From: Apostichopus japonicus
Taxonomy: Eukaryota; Echinodermata; Holothuroidea; Aspidochirotida; Stichopodidae
DNA: 64,000 bases
Assembly: GCF_037975245.1 (NCBI RefSeq)
Contig: NC_092577.1
Span: 28,948,398-29,012,397, forward strand
Reading direction: 5' to 3'
The position numbers and the translations under genes are program-made. This document shows positions 24,081 through 35,095 of this stretch, piece by piece. The notes beneath the pieces are model-generated. The model searched no databases, was not told the origin of the DNA, and saw only the letters and a list, made by a program, of their open reading frames with translations. The stretch's first letter is position 1, and every line of letters starts with the position of its first letter.

Positions 24081-26064
24081 ATTGGTCAGTTGTCACGACT
24101 AAATTAACCAATTTAAGTACCGACAATTCCCAAGAAATGGTTCCAAAATCAGCACATAAATTCCAAACAACAATCTATTCTACACAGTTAACTTCCAGTG
24201 TATGTGTCTGGGCCAATAACCTGTTCGAGTTAGCTAGAGAATGGGCATGAGACTGCTGAGTATATTACAGCCTGTTGCTGCACACAACTTGTTCTTTCTA
24301 TAAGAGTATAACAGAAACTGAGGAAAAATGTAAATTACACATATATAGAAAACAAAATTGCTTAAAGGTAGCACACTAATAATACAACCTGATTAAACAA
24401 ACAATAGTTTGGAGCAGAGTTGTAACAACAGGAACTTAACTGATCCACAGGCTGCATTCCTTCTTACTACGGGTACATATAAGAGAGCTAGGAACTTAAA
24501 GATATATAGTATTGAATAGAATGTGAGACTACATTTATTAACAGATTTCTATAAATAAACTCTTATATGAAGACTTCAGATATGAGGATAATAAACATGA
24601 GGATGTAATAAACTCTGGAAGCTCTCTGGGCTAATACTTAATACCAGTGGAACTGCATTTTGCATTGTTAGTCATTATACATAACAAAACAAATCTAATA
24701 GTGAATGAAACTTTTCTTCTTTTTGGGAATAACTTTTTTTTGGTCATATATACATGGGAAAGCACCTTAGAGAAAACTGTGTGTGACACACACCCACATA
24801 GGGAAGACTGTACGTGAATGACTAACTAAGTACTTCTACTACTGTACCTATCATAGAAAACAACATAACAATAAAAAGATCGTAAACTCTCGTTAACAGC
24901 AAAACATGTTGTCACAAAATGATCCCTGATATTGTTTTAAGTCACCTGGAATTATAAGTAGCTATGTACAACTACATGGCTCTATGAGGTGCAATTGTTC
25001 TCAAGTACCAGCAGTAGGTCTAACTGTAATAGCAATAAGTATAAAGTGTAAGCAGTAAAAAGCAAGCTAGTTTTATTTCTGTGTTACGTATCTTGCTCTA
25101 CATATTAAGCATAGGGAATTGGGCCTAGACTTAAGTCATGGATCTAATACCGGTCTTGAACACTTGTAACAAAGTGACATTGAAATGGATCCCGATCCCA
25201 GGATGGAGGAAATTTTCACCCAGTCCAGCTTTAATAAAACTCATAATAAGCCATGATCTTAAATTATACATAGTACAAAGGCAGTCTACTAGTACTACTA
25301 ATAATTTTTGTAAAATAATAATAATACTAAATTGTATCTTATGCAGTCCAAATCTTTTCAAGAACAGGCCCCTTAGAATTATTACACAAGGACAAGAAGG
25401 CGTAGGCTAAGAACTAAAGGTTATAAGCCTTAGTCCATTATTAAAATTGGACTAAACTATGCAGGTATTCTAGTATTACTAAAACTAGGCTAGGGCCTAC
25501 CTGTAGTAAAAACTTGTCGTAGTATATTACAGTACTTTAGTAAATACAAAAGTACTAGGCCTATAGGCTAGCCTAGGCTTGTACTAGGGGCCTAGTACAG
25601 TAATATTACTGTCCGCTATGCCCTCGAATTTTTAAATTTTAACTATTTAGTAGCCATAAGTAGTACCGTGACTTATCAACTCCCTGATTTTTCCATATTA
25701 ACGCAAAAATATGAAGGGAATCTATGCCGAATAGAAAGATTACGAAAAATACGAGACGTTGCAAATCTAGCACTAGCTACATCATAGTCGACATATAGCG
25801 CTAGGCTGCACGTTATAGGATACGGTGCTTTCGTGTATATGTGTATTATGTACGTTAGGATACATGTATTAGGGGCAACCAAAACCACATAGGAGCACCA
25901 TTTTCGTTGACCAAAAAATCACACTTTTCGGGGGAGTTACAACTTTTCTGAAAAATATGAGTAAGATTCAAGCTTATTTATTACAAAAATGCTATTTTTA
26001 CGGTTAAAAGTTGTCTAAGACGCGAAAGTCACATAACGATAGACGTCGACTCGATTTGACTTAC

Positions 26065-26238
26065 CTTTATGTTTTTGCGTTGGTCGTCGATAAGAAAATG
26101 CACTGTTCTATTGGTAAAATCTTCGTTTCTTTCCGGAAATGATCGTATTTGAGTCTCTAAAGTATCCTTTATCGAGCTACGATACTCGTAAACCCGAATG
26201 ACATTGGGATGTTTGCGAATTTTACCGATTACATCCAT
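26065..26238 (-). CDS. Candidate first coding exon, unknown protein
   Basis: Fifty-eight codons from ATG to a strong AAG|GTAAGTC splice donor. Composition is protein-like (MDVIGKIRKHPNVIRVYEYR at the start, FLIDDQRKNIK at the end). A CCGGAAGT word lies about 55 bp upstream of the ATG. I do not recognise the family and found no convincing next exon. It lies just inside the right arm of the 5-kb TTAA element, so it could be the transposase first exon or a captured host exon. Confidence 0.35.
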
Positions 26239-26290
26239 ACATGGAAGTAGCGAACCGAAGTCCGTAGAACCGGATTTGCGCGAAACAATT

Positions 26291-26298
26291 ACTTCCGG
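26291..26298 (-). promoter_or_regulatory. ETS/GABP-like CCGGAAGT word
   Basis: On the minus strand CCGGAAGT precedes the candidate exon at 26065-26238 by about 55 bp. ETS-type sites are frequent in TATA-less animal promoters. A single octamer is weak evidence. Confidence 0.3.
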
Positions 26299-26493
26299 GT
26301 CAAGTAGCTGTGCTCGAAAATTTGCTAGTAACGGTCATATATTGAGGTCAGACTTCCAACTGAATTGTGTTAAGAAACTATGCAGGCTAATTGTACAGCC
26401 TGAGGTCGATTTACGACCGCGGCAGGTCGATTCCGTAATCACAAAACTTTCTTAGCTATAGCGTGTAATAATTGGAGCCAATAAAGCAGATCT

Positions 26494-26995
26494 TTAATCC
26501 AACAAATTGTATGATGACCTTACTCTCCTAAGGCAGTGCTGGTAGTCCAGAAACCAAGCGTACGTATTAATTACCCTCCCATGAAAATATGCTGGGCGGA
26601 ATCTGAAAACAATTTGAGACCATTTGATATGTCGGTTTATCTCCTAGTTGCTTTTCCGCAACGAAGCGCTTATAATGGGTGAAAGAACGACGATGTAAAT
26701 ACCTTTCAAGCATGCAACCGAACACTTCAGTCCACCTCAATTTTTCTTTTAAAATGTTGACTTCCCATTTCCAGAAATCCATAAAATACAACTAGCCTGG
26801 ACACTCAGAATGAAAAGACATCATTTTACTCACGGTGCGCTCTTTGAGTCACTCATTTTGTGCTCATCGCATTCACCGCATCATGCGTTTTTCTCGGCAT
26901 TTACTGTTTCTGCTTCTCTGTCACTGATGCGACTGTCCGTTCTAGCAAATTGTTCAACTTGGGCCTGTCCTTCAGCACCACCGATCCCCAATAGT
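26494..26995 (+). repeat. Interspersed repeat block, copy 2, right part
   Basis: Matches 278-765, including the short open frame starting MKRHHFTHGALFESLILCSS. Differences are few. Confidence 0.75.
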
Positions 26996-27369
26996 TCGGT
27001 AAGACCAAAGTCGTTACATCTAAGGTTCGGTCAATGTAAATAGCCTATTGCGTAACAACCCCTGTTACCGGTGTGAGACTGTTCATGGTGTGCTCACGGT
27101 TGCATCTCCTGATAAATTCTGCGTTGGCGCCTTTGCCGAATAGAGAGGAGAGAGTATCAAATTCCCAACCCTCTGTTGACAATATCATACACAGACTTTC
27201 CAGCTTACTGCGGAATTTTCAACGGTAGTTTTGACTTCTCTTAGCCCTTGGTCTATTGTAAGCCTTTATATTATGCAGTAAGGCTATTCCATAGAGTAAA
27301 AAGGAGTTCCTATTATGCTCTCTGGCTATTTCCTATGACTTTAAAGGTCTTCTGTATAGACCCCGACTA
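26996..27369 (-). repeat. Interspersed repeat, inverted partner of 14880-15290
   Basis: Shares the segment around TTGGCGCCTTTGCCGAATAG (about 27130) in inverted orientation with 15190-15215. It ends with TTTAAAGGTCTTCTGTATAG, which resembles the AGGTCTACTGTATA end of the TTAA element family. Confidence 0.65.
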
Positions 27370-27374
27370 TTATA

Positions 27375-28035
27375 GATAAGTACAATTTGTAGTCTCTAAA
27401 AGTGCATGACTTGTATCATGACCCTTTCTGAAGCCGAATTGAAAGTCAAAAAGGGTATCATTGTTGTCCAAGAATATTCTCAGACGTTTCTCGATAGATC
27501 TTTCTAGCAGTTTATTAATACAAGGTAGCAAGCTGATCGGCCGGTAATTTTCTGGAAGGGTATGATCCCCCTTTTTAAAAATCGGGATGACTTTTCCAAC
27601 TTGCAGGGCATCTGGATAAGTACCAGACGTGAGCACAAGGTTGAAAATATGACAAAGAATTGGAACAATAACATGTGAGATGGATTTCCAAATTTTAGGA
27701 GAAATACCATTGATACCAGGTGATTTTCCATCTTTTAGGGAATGGATTTCTTTGTAGATTTCTTCAGAAGTGATGGGCGAAAGAAATACAGTATTTGGAG
27801 TACCAGGTTGCATGAACTGCATAGAATCAGAACCATTAACAATATCATGACCAAGTTTGTTGCCAATGGTTGAGAAATAATCATTGAAAGCATTAGCAAT
27901 GCCAATGTCATCAGTAATGGTTGCATTGTCATAAGTGATATTATTAACTATAGAGGTAGAATTCCTTTTCTTTTAGCAAAAAAGTCCATTTATCATAACC
28001 GGAAAAAGATCCAGTATTCATACAGTAATAATAGC
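27375..28035 (-). pseudogene. LINE RT fragment (CR1/Jockey-like)
   Basis: The minus strand reads an IANAFNDYFSTIGNKLGHDI block near 27880 in one frame. In the next come KDGKSPGINGISPKIWKSI near 27720, GKVIPIFKKGDHTLPENYRP near 27570, and QFGFRKGHDTSHALLE near 27425. These are the first RT blocks of a CR1/Jockey-group LINE. The YADD core and everything after it are missing, and a frameshift lies near 27820. Its 5' part (27853-28035) has an identical copy at 29847-30029. Confidence 0.85.
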
Positions 28036-28437
28036 AACAAAAAAAGCAGGGTGGAACGACCCTCCCCATCCTCCCCCTTCCCCCAAAAAGGTAATAAAAC
28101 AATTCTCCTGTGGGCAAATGGTTCATGCGGTAGCCGTACTTTCGGTAGTTGCCGTCGTTAACCCTTAAGCCCACGTCTGGGCCGCAAGTGACCCCCTCTT
28201 CCCCTAGCCACTGCCAGTGGGTACCTCAACTTTTGGGCAGTGGTATGCAGGGGCACTGGGGCGTGACAACCCCGCGCTGTTGCGAACAAGATTTAGAACA
28301 AACTCTGGCACTTTTTCACGCCATGCTGACAATAATCGACACTTGAACTTACCGAGGGTTGTATAACCTCCATGATGATTGCTGAGGTTGCGGATTTCTG
28401 AAGTACTTAGCGGATTTAGCTTGTGTCGTGAGATCGG
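28036..28437. other. No gene seen
   Basis: Contains a short C-rich stretch near 28060-28085 and no recognisable domain or element ends. Confidence 0.5.
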
Positions 28438-28989
28438 TGTCAGATCGATGACGGTGTACTGAGCCTGTGCGTTGCCGATTCTTATTCTGCACTAGTCCAT
28501 GTGCGGATTGTGCGGGACCGTAGCTATGGTTTTACGCGATAAACATGGTTTATCGGGGATAAACATGGTTTATTGGAGACAAACATGGTTTATCGGAGAT
28601 AAACCATGTTTTTCGACAGATAAACATGGTTTATCGGCGATAAACCATGTTTATCGCTGAATAAACATGGATTATCGCAGATAAACATTGATTTTCACAG
28701 AAAACCATGTTTATCGCTTGAAAACACAGTTTGTGGCCGATAAACCTTGTTTTTCGACTGAAAAACCAAGTTTATCGCCGAAAAACCATGTTTATCAGCA
28801 ATAATCCATGTTTTTCAAGCGATAAACATGGATTCTCGCAGATAAACCGTGTTTATCAACCAAAAATCCATGTTTATCGGTCGATAAACATGGTTTTTTG
28901 ATCGAAAAAACATGCATTATCGGTCGATAAACATGGTTTTTCGACCGATAATCCATGGTTTTCGATTTATTTAACATATGGCTTGCCAT
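28438..28989. mobile_element. Half of a palindromic-repeat foldback element
   Basis: From TGTCAGATCGATGACGGTGT at about 28438 it is the inverted equivalent of 14180 down to 13715. It includes a third array of the 20-bp TAAACATGGTTTAT units (28535-28965) and the same outer end, GGCTTGCCATA. The second arm is absent. Confidence 0.75.
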
Positions 28990-29474
28990 ATACGTGTATA
29001 CATTCCCATCTGCAGTTTGTGTACCATGTAATGTGAAACTAGTGAGACTCCCAAACAGATCAAAAGAAAAGCTCCCGAAACGGCCCGAAAAACAGACAAT
29101 ATGTATATATGTATAGTTCGAGTCACTCCAAGATTAATGGTTGTCGTCCAATTACAATTGTTGTTGACATTTGACAATTCATTATCATGGACGTTAAATA
29201 TGAATCTAAGAGACTGACTTCGGTCAGCTTGCGGCTTCGATAAGCCAATTAGGATCTAAAATACATTACATAAATATATATATATATATAAATATAGATC
29301 CGGCTTTAGGAATCACAAATGATATCGAGTTGGTTAGCATCATGTTTCATCTCTAGAGTAAGGCCAAATATGTCACCAAAAACAGAACTAGTATTGTTCG
29401 ATACAGGTGACAAACGCCTCCAGTGGAATTACGACCTTCCTTACCGGTTTCGAATCTCTGGACATACAATCAGC
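28990..29474. other. No gene seen
   Basis: AT-rich, with a short TA stretch at 29275-29291 and no recognisable feature. Confidence 0.5.
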
Positions 29475-29599
29475 GTCCATAGCCTAGTAGTTAGGGTGTC
29501 CGCGTACAGAGCGGAAGGCCAGTGGTTCGAATCCCGGTGGAGGCTGAAAGTTTATTCACTGTTCTTGATTTTCCAACTCATTACGATTTTCATATATAT

Positions 29600-29634
<35 letters not shown>

Positions 29635-29640
29635 CATTAT
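29475..29640 (+). repeat. tRNA-derived SINE-like element
   Basis: A box A-like TAGCCTAGTAGTTAGGGTG at about 29480 and a box B-like GGTTCGAATCC at about 29524 have spacing typical of RNA polymerase III promoters. The tRNA stems are imperfect. A non-tRNA body of about 60 bp ends in a TA-repeat tail (29595-29640), as in many SINEs. It is more likely a SINE than a tRNA gene. Confidence 0.6.
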
Positions 29641-29699
29641 TTATATAAAACGGGGCTCCCGAGTTGGCCCCAAAAAACGGGGGCCCTCAAGTACAGAGG

Positions 29700-30285
29700 T
29701 TTTGCCGGGATATAAAACAGACCACTCTTTTGTTACAACTCAGTTTAGTTTGAATGATTTACCAATGGGGAAAGTTATTGGAAATTTAATAATTCACTTT
29801 TGAAGGATATTGATTATATCAACATGGTTAAAGGTATAAATGAGGTAAGTTTGTTGCCAATGGTTGAGAAATAATCATTGAAAGCATTAGCAATGCCAAT
29901 GTCATCAGTAATGGTTGCATTGTCATAAGTGATATTATTAACTATAGAGGTAGAATTCCTTTTCTTTTAGCAAAAAAGTCCATTTATCATAACCGGAAAA
30001 AGATCCAGTATTCATACAGTAATAATAGCAAGGATATTGATTATATCAACATGGTTAAAGGTATAAATGAGGTTAATTAAACAATATGCTGCTACCCCTA
30101 TAATCCAGAGCTAATCTCTGATATCCATCCTCGTGATTTGAATTTCCTTATCAGTGATAACTTATTTTTCGACGTTCTTTTATTAGAGATACGGGGGAAA
30201 TCAATTTCATACTCTTCATTTAAGAAAAAGGAAGGTAGTCGCAGGGAATCTGACCTTTTGACCGAATTGAAAATCTTGAGCGCCA
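29700..30285 (+). pseudogene. Tx1/L1-like LINE, copy B, endonuclease end
   Basis: It begins within the endonuclease, and the TDHSFV segment near 29718 is the conserved S/TDH motif of APE-like nucleases. A frameshift follows at about 29770. Then come a 183-bp foreign insertion (29847-30029) and the linker shared with copy A. The LINE is cut at 30285 by the 2.6-kb inverted-repeat element and resumes at 32894. Confidence 0.82.
29847..30029. other. 183-bp templated insertion copied from 27853-28035
   Basis: By eye this segment is identical to 27853-28035 over its full length. The 44-bp LINE sequence just left of it (29803-29846) is repeated just right of it (30030-30073). It has no element ends of its own. 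Confidence 0.88.
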
Positions 30286-30340
30286 CCCTTACCGAAATGC
30301 CAGATCTGGCTTTATATCTGGTTTAATCTGGCCAGATCAA

Positions 30341-31335
30341 GTTTTATCTGGCCATATAAAGCCAGATATAACTGGATATAGAGTCAATCCAGATATGCAG
30401 ATAAAGTTTTATCTGGCCATATAAAGCCAGATATAACTGGATATAGAGTCAATCCAGATATGCAGATAAAGTTTTATCTGGCCATATAAAGCCAGATATT
30501 ACTGGATATAGAGACAATCCAGATATGCAGATCAAGTTTTATCTGGCCATATAAAGCCAGATATAACTGGATATAGAGTCAATCCAGATATGCAGATAAA
30601 GTTTTATCTGGCCATATAAAGCCAGCTATAACTGGATATAGAGTCAATCCAGATATGCAGATACAGTTTTATCTGGCCATATAAAGCCGGATATAACTGG
30701 ATATATGGAGTCAATCCAGATATGCAGATACAGTTTTATCTGGCCATATAAAGCCAGATATAACTGGATATAGAGTCAATCCAGATATGCAGATAAAGTT
30801 TTATCTGGCCATATAAAGCCAGATATAACTGGATATAGAGTCAATCCAGATATGCAGATCAAGTTTTATCTGGCCATATAAAGCCAGATATAACTGGATA
30901 TAGAGTCAATCCAGATATGCAGATAAAGTTTTATCTGGCCATATAAAGCCAGATATAACTGGATAAAGAGCCAATCCAGATATGCAGATAAAGTTTTATC
31001 TGGCCATATAAAGCCAGATATAACTGGATATAGAGTCAATCCAGATATGCAGATCAAGTTTTATCTGGCCATATAAAGCCAGATATGACTGGATATAGAG
31101 TCAATCCAGATATGCAGATCAAGTTTTATCTGGCCATATAAAGCCAGATATGACTGGATAAAGAGCCAATCCAGATATGCAGATCAAGTTTTATCTGGCC
31201 ATATAAAGCCAGATATGACTGGATAAAGAGCCAATCCAGATATGCATATCAAGTTTTATCTGGCCATATAAAGCCAGATATGACTGGATATAGAGTCAAT
31301 CCAGATATGCATATAAAGTTTTATCTGTCAATATA
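30341..31335. repeat. 65-bp satellite, about 15 units
   Basis: The unit starts GTTTTATCTGGCCATATAAA and ends ATCCAGATATGCAGATAAA. The period is 65 bp and variation between units is low. Short inverted words within the unit (TATCTGGC and GCCAGATA) make it partly self-complementary. Confidence 0.93.
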
Positions 31336-31408
31336 AAGTCAGGTATAACTGGATATACATCATGTTTATCCAGTTATACTTGACTTTATATTGACAGATA
31401 AAACTTTA
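31314..31408. repeat. 42-bp inverted repeat with 11-bp spacer
   Basis: 31314-31355 pairs with 31367-31408 with one mismatch. It begins TAAAGTTTTATCTGTCAATA and would form a long hairpin closing the 65-bp array. Confidence 0.92.
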
Positions 31409-31409
31409 A

Positions 31410-32280
31410 GACTGTATGCTCTTACATAGTGTATTTTCATAGAGATTTACATTGCACTATATATTGTGGTACTGCACTTTGCATATATATATTTCAATAG
31501 TAAATCACTTACAGTGTATACACTAAGTCAAAGGGGGAATAACTATCTCTATCTGGGTTGCTAGGCAACCACAGGGTCTTAGCTTAAAACAGGATGACTC
31601 AGAGGTTGATTAAGTGTGAAGGCCACTTTTGAACAATGGACATATGTGTTTTGATACTTTGTAGGAGTGAGATAGGAAAGGGAGCTATGTGTACACTAGT
31701 GTCCACATGGTAGGAGTAAAGAGCAGAAGGAAGTTTAACAGAAAGGATTGGTACATTAAGAAAAGGTGATGGAGATTCATAAATAATATCCTATTGATGT
31801 CAGGACATTGGCAAAGGTTTCTATAGTGAACTGAACAGTCCGAAGTAAGGAAGAAGTTTTTGGAACGGATGGCAACAAGGAATATATTTTGGGACTGAAC
31901 TTCGATACTGAATGGAACATATATCGCCCTCCTGGAACTTATTTATTAAAGCAAATATATTAAATAAAAGAATAGCACAACGCAATTTAGTATCAACATC
32001 TACAGGACCACAGAAGAATAAAGAACTCAACCTTCAATTATTATTTTTGAACAGCGGTCATTTTATGACCATAGCAGTCGGATTAGGTAACAGCAAGGAG
32101 CTTGCACATTACATATATACACTTTGTTCCAATCCAGTTGAGTTGTAGAACACAGCTGTGTTTATATTTTGTGTGTGTCTTGCTCTCTGTATGGGTCTCC
32201 GTACCAGAACAGAGATAACTGATCACGCTGGAAAGTTAATATCAATGCTAGTCCAGTTTTGGCCACTTATTTCCTATTTG
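31410..32280. other. Unique centre of the satellite-bearing element; no gene
   Basis: I see no transposase motif. Short open frames on both strands (for example 31912-32148 plus) have no recognisable domain. Confidence 0.55.
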
Positions 32281-32317
32281 ATTGACATTTTAGCCAGATA
32301 TATTTTTTTATATTGGT

Positions 32318-32745
32318 CATATAAAAGTTTATCTGGATTTTCTTTATATCAACCAGATAAAGTTTTATCTGGCCCAGATATGGATGGCAACAAAATTAGC
32401 CAGATAAACTTTTATATGGGCCATATAAAAGTTTATCTGGATTTTCTTTATATCAACCAGATAAAGTTTTATCTGGCCCAGATATGGATGCAATAACATT
32501 TAGCCGGATCAAATTTTATATGGGCCATATAAAAGTTTATCTGGATTTTCTTTATATCAACCAGATAAAATTTTATCTGGCCCAGATATGGATGCAATAA
32601 AATTTAACCAGATCAAATTTTATATGGGCCATATAAAACTTTATCTGGATTTTCTTTATATCAACCAGATAAAATTTTATCTAGCCCAGATATGGATGCA
32701 ATAAAATTTAACCAGATCAAATTTTATATGGGCCATATAAAACTT
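32318..32745. repeat. 104-bp satellite, about 4 units
   Basis: CCATATAAAA recurs at 32318, 32422, 32526, 32630 and 32734, an exact 104-bp period. Units share CCAGATAAAGTTTTATCTGG, itself a near-perfect palindrome, and GGCCCAGATATGGATG. Confidence 0.92.
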
Positions 32746-32893
32746 TATTTTATATCAAGTTATATCTGCCCAATTTTTTATCTGGCCAGATATAAATTCC
32801 AGATCTGCAGCAGATCTGGCCAAGATTGAAATTCCAGATCTGGGCCAGATCTGGATTTTTATATCTGGCCCAGATCTGGGATTTCGGTAAGGG

Positions 32894-35095
32894 CAGCATA
32901 ACATTTTTGATCTGAATCATCTTGAGATTCTCAAAGACAAAAATAAAGAGCTTGAATCTTTGCGTAAAAGAGAGATGGAAGGGGCCATGTTGCCGTCGTG
33001 GTCAAATGGTTAGAAACTGGTGAAAACCCCTCCTCGTATTTCTTGAGTCTAGAGAAAAGAAATTGTGCAAATAAAACGATTCAAACAATTACTGGGTCGG
33101 ATGGAAGTCGTAAATTTACCAACAAGGCCATTTTAGATGAAACTTATGGTTTTTACAAAAGTTGTATGATACAGGAAATGCCCATGATGTTATGTTACAA
33201 GACTTTGTAAAAACTGATAATTTTACTTGTTTACATGATGAACAAAGTGAGGGTCTTGATGGCCCAATTCAGCACGAGGAACTTCTAAGTGCCCTCAAAA
33301 AGATGAGTAATAATAAGAGTCCTGGTTTAGATGGTTATACTGTTGAATTCTATAAAGTGTTTTTTAACGATCTCTCGTGGTTTTTATTAAGGTCACTAAA
33401 TGAATCCTATGATACTGGTTTTAAAGTTTTACAATATGCCGATGACACAACTATTATTTTAGATGGCACTGACAATTCTCTTTCACAAACTTTCAAGCTT
33501 CTGGAAAACTTTCATAATATATCTGGTTTGAAAAATAACATGGATAAAACTAGTGCTGTTTGGATAGGATTAAAAAAAAGTAGTAATGATGTTTTATGTA
33601 AGAATTATAATTTATCTTGGGTTGGAGATAATATATTCAGTTATCTTGGGGCAACCTTGTGTACACAATTGGATGTTATTGTGAATGTAAATTATGTTAC
33701 TACTATGCAAGCTATTACAAAAAAAATTCACCACTGGTCAAACAGGTTTCTGACAGTTTTAGGTAGAATAGTTGTGGTTAAATCTCTTTTGTTGCCAAAA
33801 CTGAACCATCTCGTTCTTTCACTTCCAACCCCAAGTAAAGAAATTATCAAGTAGATTAATTCCAAGTTTTATAACTTTATATGGGGAGGTAAAGTAGGTA
33901 GGATCAGTAGAAATCAAATGGCGCTTCCCGTTACAAAAGGGGGTGCTGGCATGATTCAATTTGAACCTTTCGATAAGGCACTTAAGATTACTTGGATTCG
34001 TAGATTGCTTAAATATAACATTGACAGTAAGGTGTATAATTTATATAAAGTGAATACTCCTAATTGTAATTTTGATTACTCTTCTGGTACTTAGGGATAG
34101 AGTTATTAAAGAAAGTAAAAATACCTTTGGAAAAGTGTTTTTTCAGCCTGGAAGGATTCACCGTTTCGCTCAACCCCTAAAAATATTCATGAGGTTTTAA
34201 GTTCCAGTATTTGGCACAATGAACAAATTAAGGTTGGTAATATATGCATTTTGTATAAAGATTGGCAAATACATGGTATATTATATGTCAACGATCTGAT
34301 AAATTCTAAGGGTGAGTTCTTATCTGCTGATGAGATTTATACAAAATATGATGTTAGAACAAATTTTCTTCACTTGCATGGTATTAAAAAAGCAATAGAG
34401 AAATCCTTTTCTGGTCTATTAGGTCAGAGAAATAATTCTCTTGCACTCCCATTTCAAGGCTTTCATATAAAAACTGTTCTTGTATGGATCCAAAAGGGTG
34501 TAAAGGGTTTTATAATATTTCATTAACAAATAATAAGGTCCAATATAAATGTATTCACTTCTTTCTGAAGTAGATTGGTATAAGGTGTGCTCATACAACT
34601 GGAAATGTACTTCTGACGTGAAGCTCCGTTGGTTCCAATTTCGTCTTCTTAACAGAATTTTAGGGACAAATACTCTCATGGTTAAAATTGGCAAAACCAA
34701 TGATCCATTGTGCACTTTTTGTGGTGTGGCAGATGAGAGTTTAATTCATTTATTTTAGGATTGCGGCTTCACCCACAAAGGTTGGAGGCATTTTCAAAAC
34801 TGGGTTCAAATCACACTGAATATCAATCTTGCAGTTAGTGTTCTGTTTGGAAATTATTTGTACAAATACTATGTGTTTAATAAATAACATCATTCTGGTT
34901 CTGATTTTTTTTTATATCAGATGGCATAACTGGAAATCTTTATTTGAAGTTTAATGATTTATTGGTTGTTGTTGATAAAATTGACTAATGGTCATAAAGT
35001 ATATGTTATTATGAATTGTACATTGTTTGGACTCTTGATGGAATGCTAAAAATAAACGGGAGCCCCGAGTTGGCCCCGTTTGAAGTCCTGAGAGG
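32894..35095 (+). pseudogene. Tx1/L1-like LINE, copy B, RT and C-terminal part
   Basis: It follows copy A closely, with YADD near 33439 and then the thumb/C-terminal segment missing from copy A. A zinc-knuckle segment lies near 34710 and the hairpin tail near 35060. About 570 bp of RT between the GLDGYTVEFYK block and YADD is deleted at 33421. The two copies therefore have different internal deletions, and both are dead. Confidence 0.85.

Larger units (their letters stand above)
21452..26493. mobile_element. 5-kb TTAA-flanked inverted-repeat element (Kolobok/piggyBac-type target)
   Basis: The left end (AGGTCTACTGTATATACCCC then AACTATAGCACGC) and the inverted right end (AGATCTGCTTTATTGGCTCC then AATTATTACACGC) align, each beside TTAA (21448-21451 and 26494-26497). 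Further inverted homology includes CGACCTGCC near 21500 and 26425 and AATTCAGTTGGAAGTCTGAC near 21661 and 26350, giving arms of about 215 bp. TTAA duplication is known for Kolobok and piggyBac transposons. I find no DDE transposase. The interior holds a broken copia gag, a G-rich tract and a candidate exon. It may be an autonomous-size relative of the 191-bp element at 87-277. Confidence 0.6.
30286..32893. mobile_element. Inverted-repeat element carrying two satellites
   Basis: The left end is CCCTTACCGAAATGCCAGAT followed by CTGG, and the right end is its inverse (CCAGATCTGGGATTTCGGTA followed by AGGG). It splits the LINE linker that is continuous in copy A at about 991. The interior is a 65-bp array, a 42-bp perfect-type hairpin, a 0.9-kb unique region and a 104-bp array. 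All share the word ATCTGGCC and its inverse. No target duplication is clear and no transposase was seen. Confidence 0.8.

Noticed and set aside
29475-29550. Functional tRNA gene
   Set aside because: Boxes A and B are present, but the acceptor and T stems do not pair well and a SINE-like body with a TA tail follows.
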